A stretch of 64,000 bases of DNA. It comes from Neoarius graeffei. Taxonomy: Eukaryota; Chordata; Actinopteri; Siluriformes; Ariidae. The notes below the pieces were generated by a model, which made no database searches, was not told where the DNA came from, and saw only the letters and a list, made by a program, of their open reading frames with translations. Location: the NCBI RefSeq assembly GCF_027579695.1, contig NC_083583.1:26827599-26891598 (forward strand), given 5' to 3'. A program made the translations under genes and the position numbers. Positions 56,774 through 64,000 of this stretch are shown one piece after another. How positions within the stretch are numbered: the stretch's first letter is position 1; every line of letters begins with the position of its first letter.

Positions 56774-58856
56774 CAGTGTTGTAGTCGAGTCACTAAACCT
56801 CGAGCCCGAGTCCAGTCTCAAGTCCCCAGTGTTCAAGTCCGAGTCAAGTGCAAGTCATTCAAGAAAATTTCGAGTCGAGTCCGAGAACAAGACTCCAACT
56901 GCATCATTTGATGGTGGCTGTTGTTGCCTTTATGTGAAAGCGTCTCTGCTACTGTGTCGGACTAACGTTACTGCTCGACCGCCCCATTTTAGTTAACAGG
57001 CTACAGATAAAAAGCTTGTTCATCGGTCAGCAAGCCCCGCCCACTATCAACAGGGCAAATAACATGAGAGAGGGTTAACACTAGCTAGTTCATCGCTCAG
57101 CAAGCCCCGCTATCAAGAGAGCAATGAACATAGCGTGTCACTTCCTTCTCTGAGTGGAGTCTTGCCAAATGATGATTGAAGTTCGAGGTTGTCCCCGTCA
57201 TCTCCTCGATAGTTCTTCTACATATGGAACACAGAGCAGTGCATTTTTTCCCACTGCACGAGAAGTCTGTATAAGCTAAGCGGATGATCCCAGGGGTGTT
57301 CTCTCCAGGCTGTACTCGAGTTGAGGGGGGATGGGGGGGATGCCATCCCCCCTGGAATAAAAAATGGTCAAAATCATCCCCCTTCTAAAACGGGCATCCC
57401 CCCTCCCTTCCCTTGAGCAATTTTATCAATAAATGTGGACATTACTTCTATTTAACGTTGGAATTAGAAATGCCATTCCACGTAGCTTTGCTGAAACTGA
57501 GCATACAATAAGCTACCGCGAGAGATGGCACGCGCAAGCGAAGCGTTTGAGGAGGTGACATTCAGTTGGGGTTCCGTTATTTTTTATTTCATTCGGCGTC
57601 GGTGACAGCAGCGGATTGCAGCATCATGGCCAAGCGGAGTGGACAGCAAGACCTAAGCAAGTTCGGATTTAAGATCGCAAGAAAAAACATTTCAGGAGGT
57701 AAGTCAAGAGTTATGAATATCAGTCACAGTTTCTGTGAGCCCACTATCATGCTGTAAAGTTCCCGATATGGAGCCTGATTTGTGGGCGGCGGATAACAAC
57801 ACAGCTATCATAATGAATGTTAGTTTGGAGTCTAGCCAGCTATCGATAGCTTACTCAGGTTCATGTTAGCTTTGATTTCTTGTATAAGGCCATTAATTTA
57901 ATCAGCCTGGACGTTCGATTGTTATTCTTCAGGCAACAGAAAGTGTTATTCAAGACAGGAAGGCTAAAATAAACGACACTAGCAGTTTTGAAGGCTTCAT
58001 TGCCTCATTAGAGAGCCGGTCACAACATGTAAGGCTGATTTACAATGTACTGTTGCTTGTTTTAGCTTATTGGTTCCCTACCTACCTCTGTATTTAACTC
58101 AATGTTCCCAATGTTCAGCTTTGAATAAAAATTCTATTGACTTGATATGAAAAGATTCAGTTGTTCATTTACATTGCCTGCTGAGGTTTTAATAAATTAT
58201 TTACCAAACGATTTAAAAGGAGCCTACCATATAAAGTTACACTTCAAATTTGTCATCTGCATTTCACTCTAATATGGAGAATGTGGTATGTCAGCCAGGA
58301 GACTGACTAAATATGACACATGACATCCACACTGTGCATGTTTTACAGTAAAATAGCAGTGTATTATGTTTTTTACAACAATAAAAAGGGTACACAGTGT
58401 GTACTACACACTTTATCAGCACAAAATACTGTATCTCTGGTAAATGAACAAGGTCCACAGACCTACGTTGTGTGCAAACCCTCCTAAAAGCAAACCAGTT
58501 TCCCACCAACGGACCGACTGATGGGTCGACACACGACTAAAAATGTCACCATCCCCCCGGTTTGATTTTACAATTCGACCACTGTCTCCAGGCATTTTAG
58601 CGCCATTAACGTTAGTCTGTTCCTGAACAGGATGTATGAACAGGTGAATGTGCATTCTGTTGCAGGAAGTTAGGATAAAAATTAATGTAGATATAAATAT
58701 CTTATGCCAAATTATTAAGACGTTATAAAAAATAAAGAAAAAATCAGAGTCTTCATCTCCAATTTACGAGTCCGAATGCAGTTAATGCACAAGTCCAAGT
58801 CAAGTAACGAGTCCTTAAGATTAGGGCATGAGTCAGACTCAAGTACGACAAGCCTG
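56774..58856 (+). mobile_element. hAT element with GAGTC-rich ends, larger copy
   Basis: Perfect 8-bp duplication CTAGATAG (56766-56773, 58857-58864). The ends CAGTGTTGTAGTCGAGTC and the inverted CAGGCTTGTCGTACTTGAGTC match the element at 2556-3347. The interior holds a possible transposase first exon (57626-57698) and a block rich in CATCCCCCC. Confidence 0.88.
57626..57698 (+). CDS. Short first coding exon, probably of a hAT-type transposase (partial)
   Basis: ATG at 57626 opens MAKRSGQQDLSKFGFKIARK and runs to a strong splice donor, GGAG|GTAAGT at 57699. A short basic N-terminus with ..QQ.L..F.. before a zinc finger is common in ZMYM/hAT-like proteins of fish. No second exon was found in the element, so the call rests on the donor and context. 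Confidence 0.4.
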
Positions 58857-60575
58857 CTAGATAGTGAGTAGGGAGTAGTGAATGAGTAAGGGATTTCGGA
58901 CACAGGGCATGACTTTGCAAGCATTTGCTGAATATTTTAATATCAGTGTAGAATAAGCATTATGCTTGTTCCATTTGCCTCTTGAACGTATTGTATTTAA
59001 ATGCTTAAGATGATGCTCCATTTTCCCCCTAAGTCATTTTTAATTAATACATTAAAATGTCATTTGTTTTTCTATAGATTAAAAAAAAAAAAATCACAGT
59101 CTTAAATAAGTTTTCCTGTGGGTTGAGAAATAATGTGTTCTACTTACTGAATCTCATCAGTTGGGCCTTTAGGGAGCCACGAATGCTTGATATAAGCTTT
59201 TCAATGGATTGTTTAATGTAGGATTAAGCTCTTTGCTGCTGGCTTGGTTCTTCACTGATTGACCTGAACTTAGCCTTGGGCACAACATGACCTCTTAAAT
59301 CACATTCATAAAGGAGGCATGATGTGCTGATAGAAATCAGACATCTTAAAACGATGTGTATTACAAGCGCACAGATAGTACATATGTGGTTGCGCAATCA
59401 CTTTAATGATTCAAAAGGATCCATCAGTAGAGACATGTCCCACTGTCCATTCGCCCTTATAACTCATTTCTGAGAAAGTACATCAAAGTGTGCCGTTCTT
59501 TAATGAAATTCTACAACCAAGTGATGAATCACTGATACGCCTTAACCACTGACATTGTATTGGCACGACTTCTCATTCGGTTCTCTAGCAAAACTTTTCA
59601 AGTGTGTGAGAAAGATGAGCCATTACATAATCATACGTGGGCGTTCCACAATACGGCTTTACTTACAACTGTGGCAGATCACATCCTTGCATGCCATTTC
59701 TTGTCCTAATGTTGTATTTTTACTAATCCCCCAAACATCCCTGACTATTCACCATCTGAGAACCAGTGCTGTTTGGGATTAAGCAGTAGCACTCCTGTAC
59801 AGCAAAGAATGAATGAACTAAAGTTCTGCCCATTGCAAAATTGGAGTGTGGTCCTAAAAAAAAGTGAGAGAGAGAGTAGTCACCCACTCCTACACCAGCA
59901 CTGACAACATCTCAGTGGAAAAACACCTTGGTGTGTGTGCGTTGTATCCTTTCAGCACTTAATCTGGTGGAAAACTATAACTCCCATTCACTATTTTGCA
60001 TGATCCAAGGTAACCTACGTGCCAGCATGAAGTTATTACTACAGGCCTTGTACTTGGTTCATTCACAGCTTTAAGGAATGCAAAAGAACCTCGACGTGAC
60101 TTTGCATCCATACTTCTGTTCAGAGGACACGACTGTTAGGATTCTAGCCAGTGTCTTGCTGACCAAGATGTTCTGAACTAGTATCCAAGGCAGAAAGCTT
60201 GGGAAATTATGGTGCTAGTTGCTAGTTACATTATGGAGCAACTGGGAAAACGGTTGCATGGTCATTGCCCAATTTTCAACTGTCCTATTTCTGTGAGCTT
60301 GTGCCTTCCTGTACTTGGCTGGTAGGAGTGAAATCAGATATGGGCTTCTGCTGTTGGAGTCTATCTGCTCAAGTTTCAGTGTGCTGTAAGGTATGAAATA
60401 CTTTTCTGCTCACTATGGTTGCAAAGAGTTGTTATAAGTTACCATAACCTTCCTGTCAGCTCGAACCAGTCAGCTGCCTGCTGAACTACTGCTCACTGGA
60501 TGTTTTTTTATACCACTCTGTGACTGTTATAATTGAATCCCAGGAGATAAGCAATTTCTGAAATGCTACTACTAC

Positions 60576-61009
60576 TTTTTTTTTTTTTTTTACAGCTTTA
60601 TTGGCCTTCAAACAACAAAACTACAAATTTAGAAGACATGCAAATGAAAAGAAACCATGAAAAAAAAAAAACGGTCCAAAAGGAATAGGAGCGAACAGGA
60701 CCTAGAGTCCCATGCAAGGCACCTCCCTACTAAAACGTTAAAAATCTCGAAGGACTTGCGCAAAAGATAAACACAAGGAAACTGTTGCCAATGGCAACCA
60801 CAATTACAACAGAGAATCCACGAGCAAGGCCTGCCAATATCAAAAACATTAATTAACTGATTCTTGTACACATTAGTAACAAAAACCTTGAAAGACTTTA
60901 AACTTAGGAAATTACTAGGTGTAGCTAATTTGCATATGAGGTTCCGGACTTTAGCACCACGATTGAAAAAAAGAGGACTGAAAAGTAGCGGTTTTACAAA
61001 AATGTGTTT
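60576..61009 (-). pseudogene. Poly(A)-tailed retrosequence with 126-codon open frame, unidentified
   Basis: On the - strand a frame open from 61009 to the stop at 60629 reads PLLFSPLFFNRGAKVRNLIC, LATPSNFLSLKSFKVF, and DIGRPCSWILCCNCGCHW, ending HLHVF. Thirty bases later come AATAAA (complement of 60597-60602) and a 16-base A run, as in a reverse-transcribed mRNA or poly(A)-tailed LINE. I do not recognise the protein. The 5' end was not determined. Confidence 0.5.
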
Positions 61010-61290
61010 CTAAGTACTGAAAGCATATACGCAGAGCCATGGCCTCACTTTCGTTTATAATTGCCTTGAGACCTCAAGAATGGCACAGGGATAGTTTTAA
61101 GTGTTAACAGTAAATCTAATATAGTCATTTTTATGAATAAAGTGATTCATATAGGTAGTGGTCTGAGTGAATGACCTTGATGTCCGTAACGTCACAACAG
61201 GAAGTCTATCGGTCTCATCGCCATTTCCGCTATACTCAAACACAGAGCTGACTGCAACTCCGAGCCTCCATTTTGAGCCAATTTATCGCC

Positions 61291-61581
61291 ATGCCACGTA
61301 GATGTGTTGCTGGAGGGTGCAGCAACACGACAGACGGTGGATTCATGTTGCATTCAGGGCCCAAGAATGCTCAAACTGCAAAGATTTGGACGTGCTTTGT
61401 GAGAAGTTTACGGGCACATTGGGCAGCTACGAAGTGGTCTCTCCTCTGCTCTGCACATTTTACTGAAGACTCGTACAAGACCTCTGATGTGTTGAGAAGC
61501 GGTGGCTATAAGCCCGTATTGAAAGAGGGTGCAGTACCAACAATTAAAGAAAAAAAAACAAGTATTTATTTTATTTTTTAA
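61291..61581 (+). CDS. THAP zinc-finger domain protein (partial or transposon-derived)
   Basis: THAP domains are DNA-binding C2CH zinc fingers found in host regulators and in P-element-type transposases. Starting at the internal ATG 61291 (preferred because MPRRC is the usual THAP start), the frame shows CVAGGC for the first ligand pair, a W (IWTCF), CSAHF for the second pair, and GGYKPVLKEGAVPTI, the closing AVPT motif. The expected FP after the first strand is HSGPK. It then runs into KEKKTSIYFIF and stops at 61581, four bases short of a SINE target duplication. The full finger is present but nothing follows, so the rest may be on another exon or lost. Confidence 0.72.
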   Translation: MPRRCVAGGCSNTTDGGFMLHSGPKNAQTAKIWTCFVRSLRAHWAATKWSLLCSAHFTEDSYKTSDVLRSGGYKPVLKEGAVPTIKEKKTSIYFIF

Positions 61582-61595
61582 AGTGAGTTCAGTTG

Positions 61596-61965
61596 TGGGC
61601 GACACGGTGGTGTAGTGGTTAGCGCTGTCGCCTCACAGCAAGAAGGTCCTGGGTTTGAGCCCCGTGGCCGGCGAGGGCCTTTCTGTGTGGAGTTTGCATG
61701 TTCTCCCCGTGTCCGCGTGGGTTTCCTCCGGGTGCTCCGGTTTCCCCCACAGTCCAAAGACATGCAGGTTAGGTTAACTGGCGACTCTAAATTGACCGTA
61801 GGTGTGAATGTGAGTGTGAATGGTTGTCTATGTGTCAGCCCTGTGATGACCTGGCGACTTGTCCAGGGTGTACCCCGCCTTTCGCCCATAGTCAGCTGGG
61901 ATAGGCTCCAGCTTGCCTGCGACCCTGCAGAACAGGATAAAGCGGCTAGAGATGATGATATGAGA
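61596..61965 (+). mobile_element. SINE family A, full length
   Basis: Duplication TGAGTTCAGTTG at 61584-61595 and 61966-61977. Near-consensus; inserted directly after the THAP frame. Confidence 0.93.
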
Positions 61966-62934
61966 TGAGTTCAGTTGCACCAGTTCTCCCGGAGTGTGAG
62001 CCGAGGGTTGTTGGTAAAAACCGGGACGGAACATATCGCTTAGGCAGTGACCTCCCCGCGGTTGTTGCTAAAACCAGTGACATCTCGTTCCATCCCGGGT
62101 TTTAGTAATTGCCTGAGCCGAGCAGTAATGGCAGAGTAGTCAGCAGGAGAGAATGGAGAATGAGTGGAGCAGCCGCCTGATTTCTAAACTGGATATTGCT
62201 GCCATCTCGCCCTTACGTGGAAGAAGCGAAAGAACGGAGAACTGAACAAACAACTGAAAGCCAGATTGTTTCAAAACAATCGGCCACAAGATAGGCCTTC
62301 AAGAAACGAGAACACAGACGGGTAAGCTTTGACTCTCATTTGGATACAAAACAACAAAAACAACACTCGTTGTTTACCTGAATTTAGATTAATACATGTA
62401 ACTTGTATTGTGCGTTTAAGTTACCGGTATAAGATTATTTAATTTGCTTCAGAATGTGAATGTCTCAGTTCATCTGATTTATTTAATTAGCCTTTTACGT
62501 TTTATCAGTGAAAATGCATGCATGTACATGTCTGTTGCACAAGTTATAACACCTATCCTGTTTTAATGAGAGTCAACCCCCAATCAATGAAGTCAAATCA
62601 GTCTTAGTTGAGCAAGTCGGTAACGGTACTTCTTACATTCACCATAAATTTTTATTTATATGACTTTGGTCTATAGCTGTCAAAGGTTTTGGCCTTAAAA
62701 CCGGTTACCGCTGTGACGTCACACACTCAGGGCTGGCTGGCTCAGCGGTGCAGCCCAAATGCCAACTTTGTGGTCGATTTTAACTCTCAAAAATATATTT
62801 TTTTATTCCCATTTATGTAGCATACAAGAGTCAAGGATGGAGATATTATCCACTCAGAAATTTATTTAAAAATAAAGGTTCTGCGTATATCCTTTAATTT
62901 CACTAGACTGGGATCGTCGTGTGCGAACATGACT

Positions 62935-63300
62935 TACATATTTTAAGAAACTAGTATCAGTGTCAGCATGTCCGTATAAAGAAAAACTAAGTCCTTGACT
63001 TCACGGTCATAGGTAAGAGGTAACAGATCCAGTTGAATAAGTCTTTCTTTATAGGACAGTTCTCCTTGCTTGACTTGTAGGATCCAACATGTAGCTCTTC
63101 TCTGTATCCTTTCAGCTTTCTGTTTCAAATGTGCAACGCCAGGGGACCACACTTCAGTGGTGTAGCACATCTGAGATTTCACCAGGGAAGATATAACGTT
63201 CTCCTTACTTTCACATCAGTCAGCATAGGACAAGTGTGTCGTTATAAGCCAAGTAATTTGTTTGCTTTGGCAGTGACTGCATGCAGATAAGAGTTCCCAT
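62935..63300 (-). pseudogene. LINE reverse transcriptase C-terminal remnant
   Basis: The - strand gives HAVTAKANKLLGL, a stop, then SLVKSQMCYTTEVWSPGVAH, ERIQRRATCWILQ and LSYKERLIQLDLLPLTYDRE. The Y..EVWSP...I..IQRRAT.....Y..RL..L.LLPL..RE pattern is the thumb/C-terminal region of jockey/CR1-type non-LTR reverse transcriptases. It is broken and truncated on both sides. Confidence 0.8.
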
Positions 63301-63774
63301 GTCATTTTGTTTGTTATGCTTACCTAGGTCTTTCTCCTTTTTCACTTTTAATAGTTTCACATGTCTTAGATGACTCAAACCAGCCTGTCAGGCACCAGCA
63401 ATCAGGCCATGTTCAAAGTCACCAAGATCACTTTTTTTTTTTTTAAACCCATTCTGATGTTTGATGTGAACGTTAATTAAAGCTGGACAGTGAGTGTGTA
63501 CAACAAGAGAAAAAAAAATGATAAGTTTTCTGGCAGTTTAAGTGGAATCAGAAGGTTGGGGGTAAAGTACATAAGGATGACATCTTATTTTATCCACTTT
63601 TGCAAAGTACTATTTATTCTCTTCCAAATTACAGTGAGGAATTTTAGTTATCTTTCACCTCTAGTTAGGTTTGTGTTGTGCAGAAAGACAGAACTTTGGG
63701 CCCAAATTTGCCCACAGCAGGAGAAAAATTACATGAACAAAACAATAGGATAATGACTGAATTTGATAATAATC

Positions 63775-63900
63775 ATAGAACAGAATGTCTTTATTGTCAC
63801 TGCACAAATGTACAACGAAATTTAGCTTATCATAGGAGAGCAAAGCCGCTGCATACTTGTGCGCCACCACTCTTGGGCACTTCAGCCCAAGGCCGTCTCA
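63775..63900. repeat. Dispersed repeat fragment
   Basis: CAGAATGTCTTTATTGTCAC then TGCACAAATGTACAACGAAA is a common word in fish interspersed repeats. CTTGGGCACTTCAGCCCAAGG forms a small hairpin. Confidence 0.5.
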
Positions 63901-63901
63901 T

Positions 63902-64000
63902 GGTAACCTAACTGCATGTCTTTGATCTGTGGGGGAAACCGGAGCACCCGGAGGAAACCCACGCAGACAACATGCAAACTCCACACACCCACCTTGTTGG
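63902..64000 (-). mobile_element. SINE family A fragment at window edge
   Basis: GTAACCTAACTGCATGTCTT through GGAAACCCACGCAGACA and CATGCAAACTCCACACA match the - strand of the family, with a small deletion. The head, if present, lies past 64000. Confidence 0.85.

Larger units (their letters stand above)
56214..58905. mobile_element. MITE split by a hAT
   Basis: The left end CTGTGTCCGAAATCACTCAC and the inverted right end CTGTGTCCGAAATCCCTTAC are a standard fish MITE end; the left part continues with CTATATAGTGAG and the right with AGTAGGGAGTAGTGAAT. Without the hAT (56774-58856) it is about 600 bp. Confidence 0.82.
61190..62900 (+). mobile_element. THAP-coding repeat unit, extent uncertain
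   Basis: The THAP ORF is followed, after a SINE insertion, by GTTGTTGGTAAAAACCGGGA and its near-inverse GTTCCATCCCGGGTTTTAGT, CCTGAGCCGAGCAGTAATGG and GGTTACCGCTGTGACGTCAC. This composition resembles a teleost DNA transposon or its derived gene, but I could not define terminal repeats. Confidence 0.4.
52964..64000 (-). other. LRRK1: Probable LRRK1 last intron (repeat-filled)
   Basis: Starts at the acceptor (52964-52974, with a CT-rich tract to about 53010). No further LRRK1 exon was recognised on the - strand. 53010-54000, 55270-55620 and 58910-60570 show no gene or clear repeat; short exons could have been missed. Confidence 0.5.

Overview
The window is nuclear DNA from a bony fish. The evidence is an intron-containing vertebrate gene end (chondroitin sulfate synthase 1), dense teleost-type Tc1/mariner, hAT and TTAA-target DNA transposons, several LINE fragments, and about twenty copies of one tRNA-headed SINE. 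The species cannot be fixed from sequence alone. The repeat set looks like an otophysan fish such as a catfish, but that is inference.

Host genes. On the + strand, 6968-8563 is the large last coding exon of CHSY1, preceded by a clear splice acceptor and followed by a probable 3' UTR ending near 9.84 kb. Positions 1-6967 are read as its last intron; exons 1-2 lie to the left of the window. On the - strand, 52786-52963 is a short terminal coding exon ending in RKRR-stop, assigned to LRRK1. It has a possible 3' UTR reaching about 50.94 kb, and the bases to its right (52964-64000) would be LRRK1 intron. The two genes converge tail to tail, as CHSY1 and LRRK1 do in other vertebrates. No other host gene was found in the roughly 41 kb between them.

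Mobile DNA. Layout by region: 1-0.76 kb, 5' end of a LINE leaving the window; 2.5-3.35 kb, hAT element; 4.5-5.7 kb, relic of a LINE with a zinc-knuckle C-terminus; 10-13 kb, foldback hAT MITE inside a Tc1-like element, a SINE, and a nearly complete DD37E Tc1-type transposon; 13.8-14.4 kb, TTAA MITE plus SINE; 17.8-20.6 kb, Tc1 deletion derivative, two SINE families and two adjoining TTAA elements; 22.7-24.75 kb, full-length dead Tc1 copy with a LINE-tail insertion; 25-25.9 kb, THAP-coding transposon piece; 29.3-30.8 kb, another dead Tc1; 32.5-34.5 kb, hAT with a TTF-type transposase exon; 36.1-39.3 kb, four-level nest (Tc1 > SINE > hAT > MITE); 40.4-41 kb, MITE; 41.3-42.4 kb, tandem repeat of about 180 bp; 43.0-44.9 kb, hAT with SINE; 45-50.8 kb, mostly SINEs, including one that looks like a chimera of two SINE families; 54-55.3 kb, TIR element holding a long palindrome; 56.2-58.9 kb, hAT inside a MITE; 60.6-63.3 kb, poly(A)-tailed retrosequence, THAP-domain ORF and a LINE reverse transcriptase remnant; 63.9-64 kb, SINE cut by the window edge.

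Many insertion boundaries are exact. Eight-base duplications mark the hAT elements, TA the Tc1 elements, TTAA the piggyBac-like elements, and 10-17 bp duplications the SINEs, so the order of insertion can be read directly in several places. No CRISPR array, operon or bacterial feature is present.
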